A DNA stretch of 64,000 bases from Microbacterium nymphoidis (GCF_021044885.1 NZ_JAJNOD010000002.1:186001-250000), one strand, 5' to 3'. Counted from the stretch's first letter, positions 44,330 to 54,000 are shown. Numbers and translations: made by a program. The notes: generated by a model not told the origin, from the sequence alone.

Positions 44330-45031
44330 ATGAGTGACCTTCGCGCTGCCCGACCGCGACCTGCGGTGTGGATTCCGGTCGCCCTCGCCGTCGTCCTCGT
44401 GGTCGCGGTCGTGGGCGTCCTCGTGCGGGACAGCGCGGCGGTGAACGATGCGGAGCTCTCCTTCCTGCACGACCTCAGCGCGATGCACACCTCGCTGCTC
44501 ACGCCGATCGCGCTGGCCATCAACATTGGGTTCGGGCCGGTGGGCGCGGTGATCATCTCGCTCATCGTCGCCGTGGTGATCGGGATGAGCGCACGGGCGG
44601 CGTGGCCTGCGGTGCGATTCGGACTGCTGGTGGCCGTGCCCTGGCTCGTGGTCGACGTCATCAAGGCGGTGGTCTCCCGGCCGCGGCCGGATGCCGGCGT
44701 TCTGGTGGAGCAGCTCATCCGCGAGCCCGCGTCGGCCAGCTATCCCAGTGGTCACACCGCATTCGCCGCCGCACTAGGGGTCGCTCTGGTATGGACGGTG
44801 GTGAGCCGGACCCACCGTGCGGCACCGGTCGTCGTCGCCGCCGCGGTCGCCGCCGTGCTGGCTCTGGTGACTGCGTGGTCGCGCATGTACCTCGGGGTGC
44901 ATCACCCCACGGACGTGACCGCGTCGCTGCTCGTGGTGCCCGTGGTCTCGACCGCGGTGTTCGCCGTCGCCGAGCGCGTGGTCCCAGCGCGCGGACCGCG
45001 CTCCGTGGCCGCTGCGGACGACCCACTGTGA
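44330..45031 (+). CDS. PAP2 family membrane phosphatase
   Basis: ATG 44330 gives 233 residues; the upstream open frame lacks family similarity, and ribosome binding sites are poor. The three phosphatase motifs are complete: KAVVSRPRPD, SYPSGHTAF and SRMYLGVHHPTD. Five or six membrane helices surround them. PAP2 enzymes dephosphorylate lipid pyrophosphates such as undecaprenyl pyrophosphate or phosphatidic acid at the outer membrane face. A polyprenyl carrier recycling role would suit the polysaccharide genes of this genome, but this is inference. Divergent from the PLDc_N gene. Confidence 0.92.
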   Translation: MSDLRAARPRPAVWIPVALAVVLVVAVVGVLVRDSAAVNDAELSFLHDLSAMHTSLLTPIALAINIGFGPVGAVIISLIVAVVIGMSARAAWPAVRFGLLVAVPWLVVDVIKAVVSRPRPDAGVLVEQLIREPASASYPSGHTAFAAALGVALVWTVVSRTHRAAPVVVAAAVAAVLALVTAWSRMYLGVHHPTDVTASLLVVPVVSTAVFAVAERVVPARGPRSVAAADDPL

Positions 45032-45305
45032 TGACCGCCGGTGACTTCACGATCTGCTGTTCCCCAGGTGGGGGATGCATAATGAGGGACATTCAGTCGT
45101 TCCGCGGTCGCGCGAAACGACGGGGCGATCTGGTGATCGCCCGCTTGGACTGCTGCCGTCGTCGTGGGGGCGATCGCAGCAGCAGCGGTAACGCTGCAGG
45201 CGCCGGAGCTCATCGAGACCGCGCGGGGTGGTCGTCAACGCCGGGGGGCACAAGACGACCACCCCACTTCCGGCCACGTCCCCGCAACGCTTGGAAGGAG
45301 CCGGC

Positions 45306-46130
45306 ATGACCTCGACCCGTGCGGATCGGCACCCTGAGCACGGCGACGGCACAGTACCGGAGCCCGAGCTGTCCGAGTCGGGGAGCAACGTCACGACCTT
45401 CTCCCTCGACGGGCGGGAGCTGATCGCCGAAGAGCTGGCCGGACCGGAGTCGCTCACCTTCATCGTGGTCCACGGCTTCGGCCTCGGTCGCTCCGCCTAC
45501 ATCGAGATCGCGCACGGCCTGACAGCCGCCGGACGCGTGATCGCGCTCGACCTGCCGGGGTTCGGAGAAGCGCCCGAGCCGGCGCGGACGCCCACCATGG
45601 AAGAACTCGGTGACCTGGTTGCCGCGTTCGTCAGCGACCGCGCACTCGAGAACGTCGTCCTCATCGGCCACTCGATGGGCACGCAGATCGTGGCTGAGGC
45701 GGTCGCCCGTCATCCCGGGTCCGCGGTGACCGCAGCCGTTCTCGTCGCACCCACCACCGACTCCGGCGCTCGCGGACTCCTGCGGCAGACGCTGCGTCTG
45801 GCGCGGGACATCGTCGCGGCCCACCCGCTCACGTTCTACCGGGGCGCGGCGGAGTATCTGAAGGCGGGGCCGCACCTGATGCGCAAGGCACGGGCTACGG
45901 TCGTGCACCGGCCCGAAGCGACATACCCGCGCATGGAGATCCCGGTGCTCGTGCTGCGCGGGGCGAACGACCACGTCGTGCCGAAGAAGTGGAGCGAGAA
46001 AGTGCTCGCCCTCCTCCCGGACGGCGCGCTCACCGAGCTTCCGGGTCGCGGGCATGCCGCGCTGATCGTGCGACCGGAGGCGTCGGTCATCCGCATCGAG
46101 CAGTTCCTGCTGGAGCGCAAGCTGCGATGA
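45306..46130 (+). CDS. Alpha/beta hydrolase
   Basis: ATG 45306 follows AAGGAG at 45295-45300; 274 residues. The catalytic machinery is canonical: oxyanion loop FIVVHGFGLGRSA, nucleophile GHSMGTQ (Ser about residue 121), acid in RGANDHVVP, and His in GRGHAALI. No signal peptide is visible. Substrate cannot be predicted. The 274-bp region upstream (45032-45305) holds an open 75-codon frame but no convincing gene. Confidence 0.9.
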   Translation: MTSTRADRHPEHGDGTVPEPELSESGSNVTTFSLDGRELIAEELAGPESLTFIVVHGFGLGRSAYIEIAHGLTAAGRVIALDLPGFGEAPEPARTPTMEELGDLVAAFVSDRALENVVLIGHSMGTQIVAEAVARHPGSAVTAAVLVAPTTDSGARGLLRQTLRLARDIVAAHPLTFYRGAAEYLKAGPHLMRKARATVVHRPEATYPRMEIPVLVLRGANDHVVPKKWSEKVLALLPDGALTELPGRGHAALIVRPEASVIRIEQFLLERKLR

Positions 46131-46137
46131 TCGCTGG

Positions 46138-46437
46138 TCAGCTCCGGGGGGAGAGGATGCCGGAGCGCTCCGGGTGGTCACGGAACCAGTCCGCCACATA
46201 CCAGCACACCGGAAGCACCACGCGGTCGCCCTCGGCCTCCAGTTCCGCCACGGCCCGGTCGACCAGCACCGCCGCATAGGCGTGACCGCGATGCGCGGGG
46301 ACCGTGTACGCCCGTGTGAGGGCGACGGTGCGCCCGTCGTCGCGATAGTCCAGCACGCTCAGCAGCTCATCGCCGCGGCGCAACGCGAAGCGCGCCGCAT
46401 CCCGCTCGCGTGCGAACTCCAGATCGGTCATCGGCAC
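46138..46437 (-). CDS. Small GNAT-type acetyltransferase (YjdJ/CG-type)
   Basis: A protein of 99 residues (MPMTDLEFARERDAARFALR). The end has the short GNAT pattern TRAYTVPAHRGHAYAAVLVD with R-G-H-A/Y as the acetyl-CoA loop, and LPVCWYVADWFRDHPE, the C-x-Y-V-x-x-x-F-x-x-H-P-E hallmark of the CG-type family. Such mini-GNATs are widespread with unknown substrates. It converges on the hydrolase gene, 7 bp away. A perfect hairpin lies just upstream at 46465-46493. Confidence 0.85.
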   Translation of the reverse strand: MPMTDLEFARERDAARFALRRGDELLSVLDYRDDGRTVALTRAYTVPAHRGHAYAAVLVDRAVAELEAEGDRVVLPVCWYVADWFRDHPERSGILSPRS

Positions 46438-46464
46438 AGCGTACGCCTGTCGCCCGCCTGCGGT

Positions 46465-46493
46465 GGTCCGCTGCGCGTGATACGCAGCGGACC
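46465..46493. repeat. Perfect 11-bp inverted repeat upstream of the GNAT gene
   Basis: GGTCCGCTGCG at 46465-46475 pairs exactly with CGCAGCGGACC at 46483-46493 around a 7-nt loop. It is 28 bp before the GNAT start and 190 bp beyond the DIP1984 stop on the same strand. It may be an operator or a terminator of the DIP1984 transcript; no T run is present. Confidence 0.45.
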
Positions 46494-46682
46494 GTCAGCG
46501 GAGATCCCCGATCCCACCCTCGTCGACGACCCGGCACGCGGTGATGCGCTGTCCCGGTGCACCTTCACAGGTGCGGTGTGCTGAGCGTGCACCGTGGTGA
46601 TGGGCTGCTCAGACCCGGACAGTGAGCACATATACCCGTGCTCGTGGGTTGTGTGCCCGCTGCCGTCGACTACCGACTCCGC

Positions 46683-47168
46683 TCACTCCTCCTGGCTGAT
46701 GGCTCCCGCCTCGTCCCGGAGGTCGTTCAGCCAGTTGGCCTGCTGGATGCGCCCGTCCAGCTCGCGCAGCCGGCGCGCGACGTCATCCGCGCGGGTGCGA
46801 ACGACGGCGACATCGAAGGCGGCGATCTGTCGCAGTTCGGAGCGCATCTGGCGAAAGCTCGCGGGGCTCGCGGCGTCGGCTGCGGCGGTCAGCACGGAAT
46901 GCTGCAGACGCAGCGTGTCCCGGGCGGCCAGCGCCTCGGTCATCGTGCCATCCGTGCCCAGATCGATCGCGGCGTTGGTGGTGTTGATGGCGGAGATCAG
47001 CAGCCGCAGCCGCTCCACGCACCTCTCCGCCTCCGCCAGCAGCGCGGTGGCGTCCTCGGCGGGCGGCTCGCCCTCCTGGTACCGCGCGTTCTGAACGATC
47101 CGGCTCCGCAGCTGTTCGATCCGCCGCTGCAGATCTGCGCGCAGAGCCAATGCTTCAGCGAGTTTCAT
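46683..47168 (-). CDS. DIP1984 family protein
   Basis: A protein of 161 residues (MKLAEALALRADLQRRIEQL, RSRIVQNARYQEGEPPAEDA, NTTNAAIDLGTDGTMTEALA). These segments match the DIP1984 family (named after a Corynebacterium diphtheriae protein), a helical, soluble group with coiled-coil character and no known function. It is divergent from the strong promoter at 47237-47266; its own promoter is probably in the same 100-bp region. Confidence 0.85.
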   Translation of the reverse strand: MKLAEALALRADLQRRIEQLRSRIVQNARYQEGEPPAEDATALLAEAERCVERLRLLISAINTTNAAIDLGTDGTMTEALAARDTLRLQHSVLTAAADAASPASFRQMRSELRQIAAFDVAVVRTRADDVARRLRELDGRIQQANWLNDLRDEAGAISQEE

Positions 47169-47236
47169 GCTCCGACCCTAGCCGCCATGCCGGGGCACTG
47201 CCACGCGGTCACAGCTCGCTCATAGCATGTCTCAGT

Positions 47237-47266
47237 TTGACATGGAAGGACTTGTCTCGTCATAAT
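47237..47266 (+). promoter_or_regulatory. Near-consensus promoter before the Cys-rich leader ORF
   Basis: TTGACA at 47237-47242, an 18-bp spacer, and CATAAT at 47261-47266 form the best sigma-A type promoter I find in the window. The expected start point is around 47272-47274, which is the ATG of the leader ORF (47273), so the mRNA would be leaderless. Confidence 0.75.
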
Positions 47267-47272
47267 GCCCAC

Positions 47273-47374
47273 ATGACCAACAACGCATATCCTGTGTCCG
47301 CCTGGGAGGCGAACGGGAGTGCCGGCATGATGATGGCCGGCCGTGTTGGCATGTGTTGCCGAATGTGCCGCTAA
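47273..47374 (+). CDS. Putative Cys-rich leader peptide
   Basis: A 33-codon ORF (MTNNAYPVSAWEANGSAG, then MMMAGRVGMCCRMCR) ends with three Cys codons among its last six. Its ATG sits at the expected transcription start of the promoter at 47237-47266, so translation could be leaderless. Alternatively, GGGAG at 47315-47319 could start a 15-codon form at ATG 47327. In mycobacteria, leaderless polycysteine ORFs act as cysteine-responsive attenuators of the downstream operon. The same logic is proposed here for the winged-helix gene at 47474. Hairpins between the two genes fit, but whether the peptide is made is not shown. Confidence 0.6.
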   Translation: MTNNAYPVSAWEANGSAGMMMAGRVGMCCRMCR

Positions 47375-47391
47375 ACCTGCAGCTCTCGCTC

Positions 47392-47457
47392 GGTCCGACT
47401 CCACGCTCCAATCTGGCGTGAGACGTGTGGACCCCGCGTCGCCGCTCCGCCCCACAC
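47392..47457 (+). promoter_or_regulatory. Candidate attenuator with mutually exclusive hairpins
   Basis: One fold pairs GGTCC (47392-47396) with GGACC (47429-47433), and inside it CACGC (47402-47406) with GCGTG (47416-47420). The alternative pairs GTGTGG (47425-47430) with CCACAC (47452-47457), which touches the AGGAGG ribosome binding site at 47459-47464. The two folds share bases 47429-47430 and cannot coexist. Ribosome position on the leader ORF, which ends at 47374, could select between them. Confidence 0.4.
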
Positions 47458-47473
47458 CAGGAGGCTCCGAGCG

Positions 47474-48250
47474 ATGGCGCCGGCCGATGACGGCCCCACC
47501 TCGCAGCAAGCTCACTCGCCTTTTCGGCAACCCCTCCAAGGACTCCTCATCATCATGTCGAACCTCGCTTTCATCGATGCACCCGCCCGCACCGCCCCCG
47601 TCAGCCAGCCGCACCTGCGTGCCGTCTCCCGCACGGAGAACGTCGTGACCACCGGTCCCTCGCCCCGCGGCTTCGCCCTGTACGTCGGCATCGACGAGCT
47701 CAAGGCCGCCGCTGACGGTGTCAGCCTGCCGTTGCTCGTCGACGCCCTTCGCCGCACGCTCGCCGAGCTGTCGCCCTCCGCCGAGACCTACGCCACCGTC
47801 GCCCTCGCCCCCACCAGCGCAGGCGGACGCGATGTGGACGTGGTCCGTCTCGCTCTGCACGAGCCGAGCGCCGTCGCACGCAACCGTCCCGCCGCCGCAG
47901 AGGACGACGAGGCCAGCCGCGTCATTGTCGACATCTCCCGCAAGCGCGTCGTGATCGACGGTGAGTCCGCCGGGTTCACCTACAAGGAGTTCGAGCTGCT
48001 GCAGTACCTGGTGCTGCGCGAGGGGCGCACCATCGAGCGCAGCGAGCTGGTCTCGTCGCTGTGGAGCGCCGGGGATGCTGATGCCCCGGGCGAGCGCACG
48101 ATCGATGTTCACGTGCGTCGGCTGCGCGCCAAGCTCGGCCGGTACGAGGACATCGTGCGCACCGTGCGCGGCGTGGGTTACCGTTTCGACCGGCACGCCG
48201 ACGTCGTGATCCGCTACGGCTCGGGCACGCCCTCTCCCGACCGCTTCTGA
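47474..48250 (+). CDS. Winged-helix (OmpR/PhoB-type) DNA-binding regulator without receiver domain
   Basis: ATG 47474 has AGGAGG at 47459-47464, 9 nt upstream, giving 258 residues; ATG 47555 (MSNLAFIDAPAR, 231 residues) is a possible shorter start with a poor site. The C-terminal 100 residues are a complete OmpR-type wing: RKRVVIDGESAGFTYKEFEL, LREGRTIERSELVSSLWSAG, ERTIDVHVRRLRAKLGRYED, VRTVRGVGYRF. The N-terminal part lacks the Asp receiver domain and resembles nothing I recognise (GFALYVGIDELKAAADGVSL). It is thus not a standard response regulator. It lies downstream of the Cys-rich leader and may be controlled through it. Confidence 0.85.
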   Translation: MAPADDGPTSQQAHSPFRQPLQGLLIIMSNLAFIDAPARTAPVSQPHLRAVSRTENVVTTGPSPRGFALYVGIDELKAAADGVSLPLLVDALRRTLAELSPSAETYATVALAPTSAGGRDVDVVRLALHEPSAVARNRPAAAEDDEASRVIVDISRKRVVIDGESAGFTYKEFELLQYLVLREGRTIERSELVSSLWSAGDADAPGERTIDVHVRRLRAKLGRYEDIVRTVRGVGYRFDRHADVVIRYGSGTPSPDRF

Positions 48251-48302
48251 GCGCGCCGCGGTCGTGCAGGCCGTTGTCGGAGGTGCCGCGTAGCGTGAGC
48301 CT

Positions 48303-49280
48303 ATGACCTTCTCGCCGCCGCGGACCCTGCCACGCAGGCCCGTCGCGGACCGGTCCGTACGCGTCCCCCCGCGCGTGGAGACACGCTATCGGCCGGCGCA
48401 CGAGCTGGACCTGATGCGCACCGTGGGTTTTCATCGGCGTGGCGGAACCGACCCCACCATGCACATTGCGGGCGGAGTGATCTGGCGTGCCTTGCGCACA
48501 TCGGCTGGACCCGCGGTCCTGGCACTGCGCCAGGGCGCCGACGGCGTCCTGGCTGCCGCGTGGGGGAGCGGCGCGGCGGAGGCGCTGGATACGGTGCCGC
48601 GTCTGTGCGGCGCGGAAGATCATCCGGAGCGCTTCGATCCCGGCGACAATCCGCTCATCGCCGAGGCCCACCGGCGCCACCCCGGTCTGCGCATCGGCTC
48701 CAGCGAAGGTCTGACCGAGGTCATCGTCAGTGCCGTGCTGGAGCAGAAGGTGACCGCCATGCAGGCATACGGCGCCTGGCGCTCCCTGGTCACGCGGTTC
48801 GGTGAGACGGTGCCGTCCCCGGCACCGCGTCCCCTGCGGGTGGCACCCACCTGGGACCAGTGGCGGCGGATCCCATCCTGGGCCTGGCATCGTGCGGGAG
48901 TCGAGCCCCCGCAATCGCGCACCATCGTGTCGGCCGCATCCCGCGGATCATCGCTGCTCGACGCGGTGCGCAACGCACCTGATGCAGCCGAACGAGAACG
49001 CGTCCTCACCTCGCTGACGGGAGTCGGCCCCTGGACGTCGGCCGAGATACGCATCCGGGCTTTCGGCGATCCCGACGCGGTCAGCGTCGGCGATTTCCAC
49101 CTGGCCCATCACGTGGGTCATGCTCTGGCCGGCCGACGCACGGATGATGCCGGAATGCTGCGTCTTCTCGCGCCGTGGGCGGGACAGCGTCAGCGCGTGA
49201 TCCGCCTGATCGGCGTGGCCGGTCTGGGCGAACCGCGGCGAGCACCCCGCCTGCATCCGGAGGATCACCGGGGCCGTTGA
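48303..49280 (+). CDS. AlkA-like DNA-3-methyladenine glycosylase (HhH-GPD)
   Basis: A protein of 325 residues. The HhH-GPD fold is visible in EGLTEVIVSAVLEQKVTAMQ (about residues 138-157), and the hairpin LTGVGPWTSAEIRIRAFGDP is followed by AVSVGDFHLAHHVGHAL, whose Asp is the catalytic residue. The N-terminal 100 residues follow the AlkA/AlkC-like beta layout. The enzyme would excise alkylated bases from DNA. It lies 52 bp after the winged-helix gene on the same strand. Confidence 0.9.
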   Translation: MTFSPPRTLPRRPVADRSVRVPPRVETRYRPAHELDLMRTVGFHRRGGTDPTMHIAGGVIWRALRTSAGPAVLALRQGADGVLAAAWGSGAAEALDTVPRLCGAEDHPERFDPGDNPLIAEAHRRHPGLRIGSSEGLTEVIVSAVLEQKVTAMQAYGAWRSLVTRFGETVPSPAPRPLRVAPTWDQWRRIPSWAWHRAGVEPPQSRTIVSAASRGSSLLDAVRNAPDAAERERVLTSLTGVGPWTSAEIRIRAFGDPDAVSVGDFHLAHHVGHALAGRRTDDAGMLRLLAPWAGQRQRVIRLIGVAGLGEPRRAPRLHPEDHRGR

Positions 49281-49382
49281 CGGCGGTACCGATGAATCGG
49301 CCCGCGGCTCTTGCCGACGAGACGCCGCGGCTCCACACTGTCCTTCGTGCGCATCAGGTCGGTGCGCGGATGGGAGCCTCCT

Positions 49383-49796
49383 ATGTCCACCCTCAACCCC
49401 TATCTCTCGTTCCACGACAATGCGCGCGAGGCGATGGAGTTCTACCAGAGCGTCTTCGGCGGGGACCTGCGGGTGATGACCTTCGCCGACATGGGCGGCA
49501 TGGGGATGCCCGAGGCCGAACAGGGGCTGGTGATGCACTCCCAGCTCACCACGCCGGACGGGTTCGTCCTGATGGGATCCGACACCCCGAGCCACATGGG
49601 ATGGGTGGCGCCGGCGGGAATCTCGGTCTCCGTGTCGGGGGCGGACGCCGATTCCCTGCGCAGGTACTGGGACGGCCTCGCCGACGGCGCGACCATCACG
49701 CAGCCGCTGGAGAAGGCGCCGTGGGGAGGCGAGTTCGGGATGCTCGTCGATCGCTACGGCATCAGCTGGATGGTCTCCATCGACGACGATTTCTGA
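49383..49796 (+). CDS. VOC-fold protein (PhnB-like)
   Basis: ATG 49383 is preceded by GGGAG about 7 nt upstream; 137 residues. MSTLNPYLSFHDNAREAMEF, YQSVFGGDLRVMTFADMGGM and EFGMLVDRYGISWMVSIDDD are typical of PhnB-like glyoxalase-superfamily proteins. It is closer to the classical PhnB/YjdN pattern than the VOC gene at 36445. Substrate is unknown. It stands between the glycosylase and sbcD genes. Confidence 0.85.
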   Translation: MSTLNPYLSFHDNAREAMEFYQSVFGGDLRVMTFADMGGMGMPEAEQGLVMHSQLTTPDGFVLMGSDTPSHMGWVAPAGISVSVSGADADSLRRYWDGLADGATITQPLEKAPWGGEFGMLVDRYGISWMVSIDDDF

Positions 49797-49913
49797 GTCT
49801 CCGCCGCGCTTCCCGTGACGGTCGGTGCCCGCAGGCGCCGGCCGTTCAGCGTGTCCGGGCTGTTGTCGGCTCGCCGCCGCAGCAATGTCGGAGGCCCCTT
49901 CTACGGTGAAGAC

Positions 49914-51068
49914 ATGCGAATCCTGCACACCTCTGACTGGCACATCGGGCGTACCTTCCACGGCAACCCGACGCTGGCCGCGCTCGGTGAGGTGCTGGAG
50001 GCGCTGGTCGAGCAGGTCCGGGTCAACGAGGTCGATGTCGTCATCGTCGCCGGAGACGTCTTCGATTCGTCGACGCCGGCCGCTCCCGCCTACACCCTGC
50101 TCACCGACACGCTGCGCGCACTGGCTGACACAGGCGCATCGGTCATCGTCACCAGCGGAAACCACGACTCGGCGGCACGACTCGGATTCCAGTCGGCACT
50201 GCTTCGCGAGGGGATCCACGTGGTCACCGATCCGCTCGCGCTGGATCTTCCGCTCACCATCCGGGACGAGCACGGGGAAGTCGACTTCTACGGCATCCCG
50301 TATCTCGAGCCGACCATCGTGCGCAACACGTGGGAAGGGGCCGATCTACGTTCCCAGGCGCAGACGATCGGGCACGCGATGAGCCTCGTTCGTGCCTCCA
50401 TCCAGCGCCGCGGCGTGAGGTCTGTCGCGATCGCGCACTGCTTCGCCGTCGGGGTGGAAGCCACGCCGGGTGTCGAGCGTGAGGTGCGACAGGGAAGCCT
50501 CGACATGGTGCCGTTGTCCGCCTTCGACGGGCCCGACTACGTGGCGCTCGGGCACATCCATGGCCGCCAGCAGCTCTCGGACCGCGTCCGCTACAGCGGC
50601 GCCCCGCTGCACTACAGCTTCGGGGAGCGTGACAAGCCGCGCGGCTCGTGGCTGGTGGATCTCGACGCGGAGGGCCTGGCACAGATCGAGTGGCTGCCGC
50701 TGCCCGTACCCCGGCGACTCGTCGTGCTGCGGGACACCCTCGAGGCCCTGCTGACCGATCCCGCCTACTCCGGAGTGGAAGACGCCTGGGTGTCGATCGA
50801 GTACACCGACCGCACACCGCAGCGGGACACCATGCGGCGACTGCAGCAGCGCTTTCCGTTCTGCGCGGTGGTTGTGCACGTGCCCCACGGTGCGAAGGTC
50901 CAGACGACGGCCACCTATCGTGACCGCCTGCGTACTGCCACCTCGGATGAGGAACGCATCGAGGCATTCCTCGTGCATGTCCGGGCGGAGGAGGGGGCCA
51001 GTGCGGCGGAACGCGCGCTGATCCGGGAGATCCTGGATGAGCACGCACGCGCCGAGGCGCTGGTATGA
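49914..51068 (+). CDS. sbcD: Exonuclease SbcCD subunit D (Mre11-type nuclease)
   Basis: ATG 49914 gives 384 residues and the family start MRILHTSDWHIGRTFHGNPT. Metallophosphatase motifs are complete: SDWHIGR, VDVVIVAGDVFDSS, TSGNHDSAARL, IAHCFAVG and GHIHGRQQL. SbcD with SbcC cleaves DNA hairpins and processes double-strand ends. The stop overlaps the sbcC start by 4 bp (ATGA), typical for the pair. The usual C-terminal capping domain is present (residues about 270-384). Confidence 0.97.
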   Translation: MRILHTSDWHIGRTFHGNPTLAALGEVLEALVEQVRVNEVDVVIVAGDVFDSSTPAAPAYTLLTDTLRALADTGASVIVTSGNHDSAARLGFQSALLREGIHVVTDPLALDLPLTIRDEHGEVDFYGIPYLEPTIVRNTWEGADLRSQAQTIGHAMSLVRASIQRRGVRSVAIAHCFAVGVEATPGVEREVRQGSLDMVPLSAFDGPDYVALGHIHGRQQLSDRVRYSGAPLHYSFGERDKPRGSWLVDLDAEGLAQIEWLPLPVPRRLVVLRDTLEALLTDPAYSGVEDAWVSIEYTDRTPQRDTMRRLQQRFPFCAVVVHVPHGAKVQTTATYRDRLRTATSDEERIEAFLVHVRAEEGASAAERALIREILDEHARAEALV

Positions 51069-54000
51069 GACTCCACCGGCTGGAGATCGAGGGATTCGGC
51101 CCTTTTCGCGAACGGCAGTACGTCGACTTCGATGACTTCGCGGCGGATGGTCTCTTCCTGATCTCCGGTCGGACCGGTGCGGGCAAGTCCAGCATCCTGG
51201 ACGCCATCACCTTCGCACTCTACGGCTCGATCCCGCGCTACTCCAGCGGTGAGAAGCGGCTGCGCAGCGACCACAGCGCACCCGAGGAGCCGACGGAGGT
51301 CGTGCTGGAGTTCAGCGCAGGAGAGCACCGCTACCGGGTGATCCGCAATCCGGAGTACCTCAAACCCAAGCAGCGCGGTGAGGGGATGACCACTCAGGCG
51401 GCCGCGGTGCAGCTGGCCCGCTGGGAGGATGGCGAGTGGCGCGGGATGTCGGCGCGCGCTCGCGACGTGGGAAACGACCTCGACGAGATCCTGCAGCTGT
51501 CCCGGGAGCAGTTCCTGCAGGTGATCCTGCTCGCACAGAACCGTTTTGCCGAGTTTCTGCTCGCCGGCAACGACGAACGGCGCAAAGTGCTGCAGACGCT
51601 GTTCGGCACGCGTCGGTTCCAGGACTACGCCGATGCCTTCGAGGCACGCCGACGAGCCGCGGAGGCCGAACTAGCCGGCCGAGGTACTGCGACGGATGCC
51701 CGGCTGGACGCGGCGGAGCGGATCATCCGCGATCTCGGTCTCGACGAGGAACCGGCCGGCACGGAGGCCACGCCGACGCCCGATGACGTGGCCGACGCCG
51801 GGGCCTCTGCGGCCGTCGAATGGTCGCCCGCGCCGGGTGCGACGGCCACGCCGCTGAGCCGTGCTGAACGTCTGGACGTGATCCGAGAAGCGCTGCCGCG
51901 CGCGGAGTACCGCCGAGACGTGGCCGCTGAAGAAGCCCAGCGGCTGGTGGCGGAGCAGGATCGACTCGCGAGCATCGCCGCCGAGCTGGAGGTGCAGCGC
52001 CAGGCACAGCGGCGCCGCGACGATACTCGCGTACAACTGGCGCGGGCGGAGTCGGCTGTGCCGGAGATGGAACAGGATCGCGCTCGACTGCTTGTGGCTC
52101 AGCGGGCGGAGGAGGCGCGCGCGACCCTGGACGCACTGGCGGCGGCGGAACGTCGGCAGCAGGACTGCGATGCCGCGGTGGTCGCCGCGCGCTCGCGCTG
52201 GCAGGTCGTGGCGGACGACGAGGCGAGCGGTGCCGCCTCGGCGGCGGAACAGACGGGGTTGGCAGCCGAAGGCGAAGCACTGCGGGCGACGGCATCGCGG
52301 GCGTCGGAGATGCTCGGAGCCCTGGCCCACGCGCACAAGCTCGAGCAGGAGGCCGATGAACTGGCCGCCCAGCAGCGTCGAGCTCACGAGGATCTGACGG
52401 GCGCCGACGAGCGGATCGCGCAGCTCACCGCCCGCCTCGCGGACATCCCCGGCGAACTGCAGCGGCTCGGCGAACGGCATACGGAGGCCGTGGCCGCCGC
52501 CGCCGCGCTCCCCGCGGCCCGAGCCGAACAGGAGCGTCTGGAAGCGGCCCTCACCGCGGCCCGCCTGGTCGACACGATCCGTCCGGAGCTTCGCAGCGCC
52601 GAGGAGGCGCAGGCAGCGGCCTCCGAAGCTCGCACCCGGACGAGCGCCGCACTCACGGAGCTGATGCGTCGCCGCCTCGACGGACACGCGTCCGAGCTCG
52701 CCCGCGATCTCCAGGACGGGCAGGCCTGTCCCGTGTGCGGCTCGCTCGATCACCCGGCACCGGCGCCCGATGACGGGACCCCCGTGTCGGAGGCGGACAT
52801 CACGGCCGCGGAGGACGCCGCGGAGCGCGCCGCGACGGCTGCGCAGGCGGCGACCGACGCCGCACGCACGGTGCGAGACAGGCATTCTGCTGCGCTCGCC
52901 GCCGCCGGGGGACACGAGACTGCCGCTCTCCGGGAACTCGCCGCCGCTGCACGCACCGCCCGTGAGACGGCCGATGCGGCGCAAGCGCGTGCTGCCCAGC
53001 TCGCCGCGCAGATCCAGAACCTCACCGACGTCCGTAACGAACAGCAGGCCGCACTGGCAGATCTCATGCGGGAGCGGACCGAACTGCAGTCGGTCCGCAA
53101 CGCCATCGACGAGCGGGCCCGCGCGGCGGTTGAGACGATCACCCAGGCGCGCGCCGGAGCGCACAGCGTGGCGGATCGGATCGTGCGGCTCACCGAGGTC
53201 CGAGATGCCGCCACGATCCTGGCGGACGCGCTCGATGACAGCGCCGAGCGGCGGGAGGCGCTCACGGAGGCACGCGCCGTCCTGGCGGACGTGCTCGAGC
53301 GCACGGGCATCGAATCGGCGGACGCTGCGCGCGCCGCCCTCCTCCCGCGCGCGGATCGTGACCGTCTCGAGGCGGCGCTGGCCGCCCACGACGCCGCACT
53401 CCGGGACCTGCGCGCGGTGCTCTTGCAAGCGGAGCTCGAGATGCTCCCGGAGGAGCCGATCGACGTGCAATCCGCGCACACCGCCGTGGCCGAGGCTCGG
53501 GCGGCGGCAGGGAGAGCCGCCGCCGAATCCGCTCGCGCGGAATCGGCCGTCCAGCAATTGGCGCGCGCCACGGAGGACGCCGCGGAAGCGCTCCGGGAGA
53601 TGGGCGATGCGGAAGCGCAGCGCGCAGTGATCGTCCGCCTCGCCGACACCATCGCCGGTCGCGAGCCCAACACCCGCAAGATGTCCCTGGAGACCTTCGT
53701 GCTGGCCGCTGAGCTGGAGGACATCGTCGCTGCCGCCAATCTCCGCCTCGCCGAGATGTCCTCGGGCCGCTACACGCTCGCCCACACCGACGAACGGGCG
53801 GCGCGCAACGCCGCGTCAGGCCTGGGAATCGAGGTGGTCGATGCCCACACCGGCCGTTCGCGTCCGGCGACGTCGTTGTCCGGCGGAGAGACCTTCCTGG
53901 CGTCCCTGGCACTCGCACTCGGCCTGGCCGAGGTCGTCACCTCGCGAGCGGGCGGGGTGCAGCTGGACACGTTGTTCATCGACGAGGGCTTCGGCTCCCT

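Noticed and set aside
45082-45309. A 75-codon plus-strand frame before the alpha/beta hydrolase gene, overlapping its start
   Set aside because: Its product is Arg/Gly-rich without features and ATG 45082 has no ribosome binding site. A second frame there looks like a membrane stretch but contains a stop; a decayed gene is possible but not supported.
51671-53785. A 704-codon minus-strand frame over sbcC
   Set aside because: It overlaps the coiled-coil part of sbcC entirely and has no family-like motif or ribosome binding site.
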